Origin: Betaproteobacteria bacterium
GTDB lineage: Bacteria > Pseudomonadota > Gammaproteobacteria > Burkholderiales > SG8-39
Direction: 5' to 3'
DNA: 29,294 nucleotides
Assembly: GCA_029865405.1 (NCBI GenBank)
Contig: JAOUGZ010000002.1
Location: forward strand, 1-29,294
The notes beneath the pieces are model-generated. The model was not told where the DNA came from. It did not search any database and was given only the letters and a program-made list of their open reading frames with translations. Made by a program: the position numbers and the translations under genes. Positions 1 to 7,817 of the stretch are shown in pieces. The stretch's first letter is position 1. Every line of letters begins with the position of its first letter.

Positions 1-2017
1 TGGCGAAGCTGTGGAAGCCGTCCCTTGCGGCGCGGATCAGGTTCTTCACGAACGCGATCGGCCCGGTGAAGATGGCCTTCAGCACCGCCGTGCCCTTGTT
101 GATGATGCTGTCGATGGTCGAGAGCGAGAAGCCGAATTTCTCCAGCGCCCAGGTGAAGAATTTCTTCGCCGCCCACAGCAGCAGGCGGCCGAGCTTCGCC
201 AGCGCGCCGGACATCGCCTCCTTCATCTTCTCGATCTTCTGGTCGATGGCCTTGATCGCCTCAGTCTGCTTGTCCTTGAGCTTCGCCTGCAACTCCTTCT
301 CCCGATCGCCGACGAACTGGTCGAGGTCGTTCAGCTTGTCGCCCATGTCGGCGGCCGCTTTGCGGCCGATGTCCTTGAGCCCGGGCTCGAGGCCGTCCGC
401 GTACTCCTGAATCTTCTTGCGCGCGTCGCCGAGCTCGTCCTTGCACTCCTGGATCACCCGCTTGTTCTCGGCGGCGATCGCCTCGACCAGCTTGTCGATG
501 GCGGCGACGAACGCGGCGCGGTTGACGTCGAAGATCTGCTTGACTCGCGGCAGCTCGTCCATGCCGAGCAGCCAGTCCTTGGCCTTGCGCGCCCAGCCGA
601 ACCATCCCGAGTAGCGGTCGGCCTTGTAGGCGTCGAGATCGAGCTTGACGTTGTCCTCGAACTGCTTCGCCGCCCGGGCGTTGCCGTCGTCGAAGCGCTT
701 CATGGACTGCTTCTCGAGGTCATCGAGCTTCTTCGTGACGCTCGCCTGCACCTTCTCGTAGCGGCCGTTGATCTCGCGCGCGACCTCGTCGCGCTTCTTC
801 TCCAGCGCGCTCTTCGTGCCCTTCTGCTTCTGCGCGGTGTTGTTCAGCCCGGCGCGGCGCTTGGCGTGCATGGCGTCGCGGCCGAGCTTCTCCTCCTGCG
901 CGAGGCCTATTTCGACCTGGACCGCCTCCTGCTTCGCCGCCTGCTGCACCACCAGCGGCTCGTTCTTCGCCTTGAGCTCCATTCCCTTCTTCTCGCGGTT
1001 CGCCTCGGCAAGCTCGCCGCTGTCGACCATGTCCAGCTGCTCCTGCGTGACGCCTTCCTCCTTCAGCCGTGCGTCCGCCTGCTTCGTATACCCGGTGAGG
1101 TCGAGATGCTCCTTGAGGAAGGGCGGCAGGAACCCCTGGGCAAGATTCATCGGCGGCGTGCGCGGCGCCGCTTCCACCGGCGGCAGATCGAGCGGCGTGG
1201 CGTCCGGCGGAGTGGGCGGGGGTGTTTGCGTCATTGCGCCGAACGTGCCGATCACCGCGTTCTTATCGGTCTGCACGACCGCGAGCACGTCCGTGCCCAT
1301 GTGCTGCGCCTTCTTGTCGCGCTTGAAGTTGTCAGCCGCCTCGATGTTCCTCGGCAGGTTCTCGGCGAGCGACTCCTGCAGCGTGCCCTTGGCCTTCTTC
1401 TCATCCACCACGGGCGCTGGGCGCTCGTCCAAGGTCTCGACCTGCCCGGCATTGCTCTTCGACTGGCCTTCGCTCGGCGGAATCACCACCGCGCTTTCCG
1501 ACTTCTTCAGCTTCTCGCCGGCATCATCGTGCGTCTGCTCGTTCTGTTTGAGCCGCCCGAGCGCGGCGAGCCCCCTGGAAAGCACCGGCAGCGCCTTCGA
1601 GGCGAGGTACTGCGCCACCTTGCTGTTCCCCACCGCGCCCAGGAACTCCGCCGCCGCGGCTGCCGCCGCCTTCGCCGCAGCCTTTCCTCGCTCCGCGGCG
1701 CCGCGCCTTCTCCTTTGCTTGCGCGGCTCCTTCACCGCTTCCTTCTTGGCCGGCTTCTTCACATCCGGCACCGGCTCCGGCGCCGGGCCTTTCCCGAGCC
1801 GCTTCTCCGCCGCCGCGCCCTCCGCCTCGAGCTGCGCCGCCTGCTCCGCGGTCATGTCGTCCGGCAGCTTGATCCAGGCGCCGCTGCGCATGAGGTACAT
1901 GCGCAACCCGTCGACGGCGACCACGGGCCCCGGCGCGGGCTTGCGTGCTGCCGGGGCTGCAGCCGGGGTGCGCGCCGACGTGGCGCGCACGTTCGTGGCG
2001 GCAGCGGGCGCGGGCAT
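1..2017 (-). CDS. eCIS-associated coiled-coil cargo-like protein, 3' part cut by window edge
   Basis: The frame is open from ATG at 2017 to the left edge (672 codons, no stop). The ATG overlaps the stop of the DUF4157 gene by one base (TGATG), which suggests translational coupling. Residues 1-120 are rich in Ala, Pro and Lys with an Arg cluster (KQRRRR) and an Ala run. Residues 265-290 are Pro-rich. Residues 320-600 are highly charged and probably helical or coiled coil. From about 603 the protein becomes hydrophobic and aromatic (LLLWAAKKFFTWALEKFGF). The last visible residues (GPIAFVKNLIRAARDGF) resemble the DPVGFLRNLL segment of the upstream DUF4157 protein, so the two share a module. By position and make-up I infer an eCIS payload or a lumen-associated protein. 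The C-terminal activity, if any, lies outside the window. No known domain was recognised with confidence. Confidence 0.72.
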   Translation of the reverse strand, partial: MPAPAAATNVRATSARTPAAAPAARKPAPGPVVAVDGLRMYLMRSGAWIKLPDDMTAEQAAQLEAEGAAAEKRLGKGPAPEPVPDVKKPAKKEAVKEPRKQRRRRGAAERGKAAAKAAAAAAAEFLGAVGNSKVAQYLASKALPVLSRGLAALGRLKQNEQTHDDAGEKLKKSESAVVIPPSEGQSKSNAGQVETLDERPAPVVDEKKAKGTLQESLAENLPRNIEAADNFKRDKKAQHMGTDVLAVVQTDKNAVIGTFGAMTQTPPPTPPDATPLDLPPVEAAPRTPPMNLAQGFLPPFLKEHLDLTGYTKQADARLKEEGVTQEQLDMVDSGELAEANREKKGMELKAKNEPLVVQQAAKQEAVQVEIGLAQEEKLGRDAMHAKRRAGLNNTAQKQKGTKSALEKKRDEVAREINGRYEKVQASVTKKLDDLEKQSMKRFDDGNARAAKQFEDNVKLDLDAYKADRYSGWFGWARKAKDWLLGMDELPRVKQIFDVNRAAFVAAIDKLVEAIAAENKRVIQECKDELGDARKKIQEYADGLEPGLKDIGRKAAADMGDKLNDLDQFVGDREKELQAKLKDKQTEAIKAIDQKIEKMKEAMSGALAKLGRLLLWAAKKFFTWALEKFGFSLSTIDSIINKGTAVLKAIFTGPIAFVKNLIRAARDGFHSFA

Positions 2018-5000
2018 CAGGGACTCCTCTTCGGGATAGCTCCGACTCCGCTGTTGATCGGGTTGTCGTTGTCCGTTCCGTGGTCCCCTGCGGAGCTTGG
2101 CGCCGAAGTGGCGATCTGCTTGATCCTGAACCATTTGTCGCCGAACTGCGACGCGGCGGCAGTGCGGATCGTTCTGGAGTCTACTTTCACTCGCACCCGC
2201 TGGTTATGCGATGCATTGATGGCATTGTTCTTCGCGGATGCGAGCGGCCACAGGTTTCCATCGTCATCGGCGCCGCTCCATGTGAGGTCGCGAATGTGGT
2301 CCACCGCGTAGCCTCCAGAGTCGTCGAAGAAGATCCGGTCCGCGTGACTTGGCGATAGCTCGAGCAGCTTGTCCAGGTGCGCACGGATCTGATTCTTCAC
2401 GTTTTCCGATCCTCGCGGCCTGCGACGGATCTTGTCGTCGACTGCCATGAAGTTCTCGTTGAGGACTACGAGATTGCGCGCGGCCGTGCGGTCGATTTCC
2501 GGCAGCAGAATGCCCTGCCGCGGGGTTCGCTCTGCGCCGCCGCGAATCCGGATGGTCGGATAGAAGCCGTCTCGGGGCTTGAACCACTTGATCGGTATGG
2601 GATCAACCGCGCTGCCGGTGGGCCAGTCGTCCACGTTGCCTTCGTCGGCCTGCTTTTCAGTCTGCGAGTCTGCAGTTGGATTGACCACGCCGCGAATGAC
2701 CCAGCGGCCGCCGATGGCGATCGCTTCGAGCGATTGCATGTGATGGCGCAGGCGGATGGCGCCGAGCAGCGGGCGGATGAGGGCGATTCCTATGCGGCTG
2801 CCGCTCAGCCGGTTCACGGCTGCGACGCCTTCGCGCAGGCCGTTTTGCAGCCGCTGCGCGGGTGGAGCGGTCGGATCCCCACCGAGCGCGCGGCTGGCGA
2901 GCGAGGAGGCCTGGCGCCGGATCCAGTCGACGGCGCGGTCGAGCATCTGGTCGACGCGCGCCTGCAGGTTGCGGATGGCGGTCTGCACCTGCCCGGCGAC
3001 ATCGCCCAGGCCGATGAAGCGCGCGAGGAAATCCAGGATCACCGGAATGGTGCGCGCCATGGTGCGCTCGATGAAGTTGGCCGCGGAGGCCATCGCGCCC
3101 GCGGCGATGGCGGCAATGGAGTTCACGATCGACTCCACCAGGTCGAGGATCTGGTTGATGCGCTGAATGAAGAACTGGATCGTGGTGTAGGTCTTGATGA
3201 TCGCCTGGATCACGGCGCCGACCGGATTGAGCATGGAGATGAGCTGGGTGATGCCCGCCATCACCAGGCGCTGCTGGATGAAGGAGCGGATGGCGCCGAG
3301 GGCGGCTTCGCGCAGGCTGCCGAAGAACTCGGTGACGCGGTCGCGCAGGGCCTGCACCAGGCCGCGCTCGCGGATCTCCTGGATGAGCTGGAAGCCGGCT
3401 TCCAGCATCGCCACCGGGCGCTCGCCCATCAGGCGCACGAGCTTCTGGCGGATGCGGATCCAGGTCAAGCCGAGGATCTGCAGGACGAACCAGATGATTC
3501 CGCGCAGGTCCCAGCGCTCGGGCATCTGCACCCCGGCCTGCGCCACCGGGCCGGCGAGCCAGGCGATCACGCCATCGCGCAGGTGCGTGAGTATGTTGGT
3601 CATGAACTGGCGCACCCCCTGGCCGACGGCGGTGAGCAGGTTGCGCAGGAAGCCGACCGGGTCGGCGATGATGGTGTTGAACGCGCCGCGCGCGCGCCTG
3701 AAGATCGCGACGATGCGAGCGCCGCCCGCGCCCATGGCGGCCTCGAAGATGAATTCGGCGAGCTGCATGAGCGCGGCGCGCGCGAAGCCGGCCAGGTCCA
3801 CGAGCAGCGGCCGGAAGATGCCGACCATGCGCCGCAACGTGTCGATCGGGTGCAGCACGTCCTCGAGTCGCAGCGCGTTCCAGGCCGCGGCGAAAGTGCC
3901 GGTGACGCGGTTCCAGGTGAGATTGCGCGCGCGGGTTTCCTCCATGAACCAGTTGTAGGCGCGCTCGAGCGCGCCCGACTGCGCGAGCTGGTCGACCTTT
4001 TCGCGGCCGCTCGGGATGAACTCGGCGACCGCACGCACCACGTTCATCGCGGTGCGCGCCACCGGGGACTGGGTGAAGGGATCGCGGCCGAGCTGCACGG
4101 CAATCAGCGCGTAGCCTGGGATTTCGCGGCAGAAATTCGCCAGCGGCTCAGTGAAGGTCTCCTTCAGCCAGGTAATGGCCTGCGACGCGAGCTGCGACAC
4201 GAAGGCCGTGACGCGCCGGATGGTCGGCATGAAGATGTCCTGCGCGCGCCGCCACACCTGGCCGGGGCTGAAGATGTCGCTCCAGCCCAGGGAATCGGTG
4301 AAGCGCGTGAACGAGTCGCGCAGTCCCTGGAAGGTGATGCCCATGGCGTCGACCTGTTCGCTCACCCAGGCCGCGATGCGCTGCGTGACGCCGTAGCGCT
4401 CGAGCACCTGGTAGAGCAGCTCGCCGCCGGGGATGAGCCCGATGAAGCCGCGCAGCAGATTGATCAGGGTGCGCTCCACCGGGCGCAGGTTGATCGGGTT
4501 GCGGCCGATGATCAGCGTGAGCAGCGTGAAGCCCGGCACGTTGGCGGCGAGCTCGGCGAGGCCGTCGAGCACGTCGTCGAGGCCGAGGCGCTGCACGCGC
4601 GCCGGGCCGTTCGTCTGCTGCAGCGTGTGGGTGAGCTCGTGCGCGATCAGCTCGCGGCCTTCCCCGGTCTCGGGCCGGAAGCGGTCCCTGCCGAAGAAGA
4701 CTTCATTGCCCACGGTGAAGGCGCGCGCATTGAGCTGGCGGCTGAGCTGCGCCGCGCGCTCGTCGGTGTGCACGCGCACCACGCTGAGGTCGGCCCCCAG
4801 GCGCGGCTCCATGAAGCGGCGCACGTCGGGCGGCAGCGGCGCTCCGGCGAGCAGCTCAGGCGCGGGGCGCGGCACGGCGCTCGCCGGCACCGGCAGGCGC
4901 ACGACGTTGCGCGCCACCGACTCGGCTTCCTGCTCCGCCGGGCCGGGCAGCGCGTGGCTGCCGGCATTCGCCGCGCGCACCGCCTGCGCCGCCGGGAGGG

Positions 5001-5043
5001 TCTGCGGCGGGCGATTGACGAGTCTCTGCGCGGCCGTTCGCAA
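2017..5043 (-). CDS. DUF4157 eCIS-associated protein with HNH-like nuclease C-terminus (putative effector)
   Basis: A 1008-aa protein. Residues 70-152 are a DUF4157 domain with a metallopeptidase-like HELTH motif (135-139) followed by LQQ. This domain is a known marker of proteins linked to eCIS loci. Residues 170-275 and 309-413 are two diverged copies of one helical unit. Residues 454-550 form a hydrophobic module (DPVGFLRNLL, LRDGVIAWLAG, LGLTWIRIRQK). Residues 914-948 have an HNH/His-Me-finger-like pattern: VDHIRDL, then G..D, NLWPL, an Asn pair and SHNQ. The start is TTG at 5043, with AGGG about 8 bases upstream, 9 bases after the ATPase stop; no ATG is available nearby. The 3' part has lower GC by eye than the gene body, as expected for an exchangeable toxin tip. 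The layout fits a nuclease payload carried by the particle, but loading and nuclease activity are inferred. Confidence 0.85.
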   Translation of the reverse strand: MRTAAQRLVNRPPQTLPAAQAVRAANAGSHALPGPAEQEAESVARNVVRLPVPASAVPRPAPELLAGAPLPPDVRRFMEPRLGADLSVVRVHTDERAAQLSRQLNARAFTVGNEVFFGRDRFRPETGEGRELIAHELTHTLQQTNGPARVQRLGLDDVLDGLAELAANVPGFTLLTLIIGRNPINLRPVERTLINLLRGFIGLIPGGELLYQVLERYGVTQRIAAWVSEQVDAMGITFQGLRDSFTRFTDSLGWSDIFSPGQVWRRAQDIFMPTIRRVTAFVSQLASQAITWLKETFTEPLANFCREIPGYALIAVQLGRDPFTQSPVARTAMNVVRAVAEFIPSGREKVDQLAQSGALERAYNWFMEETRARNLTWNRVTGTFAAAWNALRLEDVLHPIDTLRRMVGIFRPLLVDLAGFARAALMQLAEFIFEAAMGAGGARIVAIFRRARGAFNTIIADPVGFLRNLLTAVGQGVRQFMTNILTHLRDGVIAWLAGPVAQAGVQMPERWDLRGIIWFVLQILGLTWIRIRQKLVRLMGERPVAMLEAGFQLIQEIRERGLVQALRDRVTEFFGSLREAALGAIRSFIQQRLVMAGITQLISMLNPVGAVIQAIIKTYTTIQFFIQRINQILDLVESIVNSIAAIAAGAMASAANFIERTMARTIPVILDFLARFIGLGDVAGQVQTAIRNLQARVDQMLDRAVDWIRRQASSLASRALGGDPTAPPAQRLQNGLREGVAAVNRLSGSRIGIALIRPLLGAIRLRHHMQSLEAIAIGGRWVIRGVVNPTADSQTEKQADEGNVDDWPTGSAVDPIPIKWFKPRDGFYPTIRIRGGAERTPRQGILLPEIDRTAARNLVVLNENFMAVDDKIRRRPRGSENVKNQIRAHLDKLLELSPSHADRIFFDDSGGYAVDHIRDLTWSGADDDGNLWPLASAKNNAINASHNQRVRVKVDSRTIRTAAASQFGDKWFRIKQIATSAPSSAGDHGTDNDNPINSGVGAIPKRSP
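2194..2331 (-). other. HNH-like nuclease motif region within the DUF4157 protein
   Basis: This covers codons of about residues 905-950. The order of residues is D-H-I at 915-917, Leu920, Gly924, Asp926-928, N-L-W-P-L at 930-934, Asn939/940 and His946. This matches the common spacing of HNH-family nucleases (DH, then G-x-D, then NL-x-PL, then N/H). The metal-binding and catalytic assignment (His916 as general base) is inferred from the family pattern. Confidence 0.65.
3805..4536 (-). repeat. Internal duplication in the DUF4157 protein
   Basis: Two tandem units are seen at protein level: residues 170-275 (4219-4536) and 309-413 (3805-4119). Both begin PG[F/Y] and share a GR[N/D]P motif, P-V-x-R-T, an IP-x-G stretch, a short Trp-containing helix, and end near a W/L-rich segment followed by an IF pair and Pro. 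The copies have diverged strongly at nucleotide level, so the duplication is old. Confidence 0.7.
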
Positions 5044-5052
5044 GGCTGTGCC

Positions 5053-6432
5053 CTAGGGCGCGCGGCCTTCCTTCAGGAGCTCGCGCCGCAGGCCTTCCTC
5101 GAGATCCTCCACGCGCACGCTGTCGCTTTCGCGGGCGAGCGCGGCGAGCGAGGCATAGCGCACCACGTTCATGATGGTGCCGCCGGAGAGTTCGTACTTC
5201 TCGGCGATCGCCGGGAGGTCGATGTCGGCCTCCAGGCGCGCCTTGCTCGAGAACGCGGCGCGCCAGATGCGTAGCCGCTCCGCCGGGCGCGGCATGGGGA
5301 AGTGCACCACCGACTGGAAGCGGCGCATGAACGCCTCGTCGATATTGGCTTTCAGGTTCGAAGCGAGGATCACCACGCCGCTGAAGTCCTCGACTCGCTG
5401 CAGCAGGAAGCTCACCTCCTGGTTGGCGAAGCGGTCGTGCGAGTCGGAGATGCGCGTGCGCTGCCCGAAGAGCGCGTCGGCTTCGTCGAAGAACAGGATC
5501 CAGCCCTTGTGCTCGGCGAGGTCGAACACCTTGGCGAGGTTCTTCTCGGTCTCGCCGATGTACTTCGACACGATCATGCTGAGGTCGAGCTTGTAGACGT
5601 CGCAGCCGCAGTGCTTGCCGAGCAGGCTCGCCGACAGCGTCTTGCCCGTGCCGGGTGCGCCGTGGAACAGGCTGACGAAGCCCGGGCGCAGCTTGTCGCG
5701 CATGCCCCAGTCGTCGAGCAGCCGGCCACCGTGGCGGATCCAGCGCTTCACCTCGTCGAGCTGCTCGTGCGTGGCTGCCGGCAGCACCAGCTCGTCCCAG
5801 CCGAGCTCGGTGCGGATGAGCCGCGCGGGAAAGTCGTTGCTGAAGGCCGGGCGGCGCTCCAGACCGGTGGTAAAGCGGTGCAGGCGCTCGCGCGAAAGCA
5901 CCAGCGCCCCGCTCAGCGCCGACTCGCCCGGCGCCACGCCTGCGAGGTGCACCACGTTGTGGCGCGCGAGCAGCTGGTCGCCCTCGAACAGGCGCGCCAT
6001 CTGGAAGCGCGTCGCCAATTCGTCGCCCGCGAGCAGGAACACCGCGGTCTCGCCCGTGGGGATGAAGCCGCCGTGGCTCGCGCCCTGCATGCCGCCGAAC
6101 TCGGTGAAGCCGCGCTGCGTGACCTCGTTGCGCGACCACAGCACGTCGAGCAGCTGCGGGCGCACGTGCGGGATGAGCGCGAGCAGCAGCACCAGGCGCG
6201 CGCTCGGCGGCACGCGCGTCTCGCACACGAAGCGCGCATAGGCCGAGCCCCCAGGCGCGAGCGGCGGCGGCGCGATGGCGAGCGGATCGGGCCGCGGCGC
6301 GGCGCCGCTGCCGAAGTAGCCTTTCAGGCGCGCGTCGAGCACGCGCGTGAACCACTGCAGGTCGGCTTCCAGGTCGCCGGCGTTCGCCCTCAGGGCGTCG
6401 GCCAGTCCGTGTACAGCGGTCGTGTCATCCAT
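5053..6432 (-). CDS. eCIS AAA+ ATPase (Afp15/Pvc15-like)
   Basis: A 459-aa AAA+ ATPase, the usual ATPase of Afp/PVC-type loci, where it is needed for particle assembly or cargo loading. Walker A is GAPGTGKT (258-265) and Walker B is ILFFDEADA (312-320). The sensor/arginine-finger segment ILASNLKANIDEAFMRRF lies near 360, with a C-terminal helical lid. The N-terminal 220 residues are the family-specific region and hold no second ATPase site. The ATG at 6432 gives MDDTTA. It lies 43 bases inside the 3' end of the tape-measure gene in another frame, so the genes overlap. Its stop is 9 bases before the TTG of the DUF4157 gene. The position directly before the putative payload genes fits a role in loading them; that is inference. 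Confidence 0.93.
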   Translation of the reverse strand: MDDTTAVHGLADALRANAGDLEADLQWFTRVLDARLKGYFGSGAAPRPDPLAIAPPPLAPGGSAYARFVCETRVPPSARLVLLLALIPHVRPQLLDVLWSRNEVTQRGFTEFGGMQGASHGGFIPTGETAVFLLAGDELATRFQMARLFEGDQLLARHNVVHLAGVAPGESALSGALVLSRERLHRFTTGLERRPAFSNDFPARLIRTELGWDELVLPAATHEQLDEVKRWIRHGGRLLDDWGMRDKLRPGFVSLFHGAPGTGKTLSASLLGKHCGCDVYKLDLSMIVSKYIGETEKNLAKVFDLAEHKGWILFFDEADALFGQRTRISDSHDRFANQEVSFLLQRVEDFSGVVILASNLKANIDEAFMRRFQSVVHFPMPRPAERLRIWRAAFSSKARLEADIDLPAIAEKYELSGGTIMNVVRYASLAALARESDSVRVEDLEEGLRRELLKEGRAP

Positions 6433-7817
6433 GGCAGTTTCACCGTCGCAAAGCCCCAGGGCAGGTGCCCCAGCAGCACGTCGTAGGACTCGCTTTCGGG
6501 CTGCAGCCGCCAGCCGTCGTCCGCCTCGCGCAGTGCTCCGCGCCGCTGCAGGAAGGCGAGGCGCAGCCCGTCCGGCGTAGTGCCCCTGAGCGCCTTCCAG
6601 TGCCCGAGCGCGGCGTTCAGCAGCGCTTGGCCTTCCTCGCGCTCGTGCGCGCCGAGCAGCCCCTCGCCCACCACGAGCGGGGTCTCGGGGTGCAACCCGA
6701 GGAGCAGCTTCACGAAGCCGAGCTCGAACTCGAACACCTCTTCCCGCCCCGTGGCGAGCCAGTGCAGCAGCGCTGCGGCGCGCGGCAGCGAGACGAGCTC
6801 GCCCTCCCGGTACAGTTCGCAGGTCCCGAAAAGCTGCGGCAGGAACGGATGCAGCAGCACGAGGCCCACGCTTGCCGCCATGAGCGCGGCGCTGTGCTCG
6901 ACGGCGCGCGGCGCATCCGGAGCGGCCGAGGCAGCTTTGCCTCGCTGTTCCGCGAGATCCATGACTTGAGTGCGCGCGGCCGGCGCTCGCTCCCCTGCGG
7001 AACTGCGCGGTTCAACCTGTGTCGCCGCCGCCGCTAGCAGCGCGGCGGCAAGGCGCAGGGCATCGTGCCGCGCAAGTGCGACGCGACCCGTGGCGAGCGG
7101 CGCGATGGCCGCCCGCAGGCCGCCGACGGCGGCGATCATGCGCGCTGCGGCCGGCGGCCATTCACGCTCCGGCAAGGCCAGCAGCTCGGCCGGTTCGCTT
7201 ACCTGCCTCGGCGTTGGCGAGGTGCCGGCGGACGGGGTGCCCTGTGCGGCAGGCAAGGGAGCATCGACGGGTTCGACGCAGGCGGCGACTTCTGGCCAGT
7301 CTTGCGGCGGCAGGAGCTGTAGCAGGCGGAAGCAGTACCGCATCGCGCGCTCGAAGGACGCGGTTTCGCGGCGCGCGCGGTGCACGATCGGGGAGAGGTT
7401 CGCGAGCAGCGCGGCGCGAAGCTCAGGCGTGATGGTAGCGATGTCGAGGTGCGCGGCATGCCAGGCGAGCGTGCCGCTGTCCAGGTAACCCAGCAGCACG
7501 GACAGGCGCTCGGCGGCTGCGGCGCGGGGCGGCGGGGGTGGGCGCACGCGCAGCTCGCGCCGCAACGCCTCGCCGAGCGCTTCGCCCAGCGCGCCGGCCA
7601 GCGCATCGAGGCTCGGCACACGCAGGCGCAGCTCGAGCCGCGGGATGTGCAGCAGCGCGTCCTCCGGCGCTGCCTCGTCGAAGGCGAGGCCGAACACGGG
7701 CAGCAGCTCGTCCTCCACGGCTGCCTTCAGGCGCGTGCGCAGCGTGAATGCCTCGCCCGCCGAGCGCGCCGCGACGCGCCAGCGCTGCAACCGCACGCGA
7801 TGCGCCGCCGCCGGCAT
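6390..7817 (-). CDS. eCIS tape measure protein (CIS_TMP family, Afp14-like)
   Basis: A 475-aa protein with the C-terminal signature of the contractile-injection-system tape measure family: LLHPFLPQLFGTCELY near 325, a paired LLHWLATG, LGLHPETPL, and an ending with LLGHLPWGFATVKLPWM and a final Tyr/Trp-rich tail. The N-terminus is helical (ELLPVFGLAFDEAAPED), and an Ala/Pro-rich linker lies around 185-285. In this family the protein is thought to sit in the tube lumen and set particle length. The gene starts (7817) directly after the stop of the 911-aa gene with no spacing, and overlaps the ATPase start by 43 bases. The identification rests on recalled family motifs and on locus order. Confidence 0.82.
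   Translation of the reverse strand: MPAAAHRVRLQRWRVAARSAGEAFTLRTRLKAAVEDELLPVFGLAFDEAAPEDALLHIPRLELRLRVPSLDALAGALGEALGEALRRELRVRPPPPPRAAAAERLSVLLGYLDSGTLAWHAAHLDIATITPELRAALLANLSPIVHRARRETASFERAMRYCFRLLQLLPPQDWPEVAACVEPVDAPLPAAQGTPSAGTSPTPRQVSEPAELLALPEREWPPAAARMIAAVGGLRAAIAPLATGRVALARHDALRLAAALLAAAATQVEPRSSAGERAPAARTQVMDLAEQRGKAASAAPDAPRAVEHSAALMAASVGLVLLHPFLPQLFGTCELYREGELVSLPRAAALLHWLATGREEVFEFELGFVKLLLGLHPETPLVVGEGLLGAHEREEGQALLNAALGHWKALRGTTPDGLRLAFLQRRGALREADDGWRLQPESESYDVLLGHLPWGFATVKLPWMTRPLYTDWPTP

Noticed and set aside
11..2311. Long plus-strand open frame (766 codons) at the left edge
   Set aside because: It is antisense to a minus-strand frame with sensible protein composition that is coupled to the previous gene. 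The plus frame is Arg/Leu-rich with no domain, as expected for shadows in GC-rich DNA.
2377..5274. Long plus-strand open frame (965 codons)
   Set aside because: It lies opposite the DUF4157 gene and part of the ATPase gene, whose motifs are clear. Its translation is low in hydrophobic core residues and has no family pattern.
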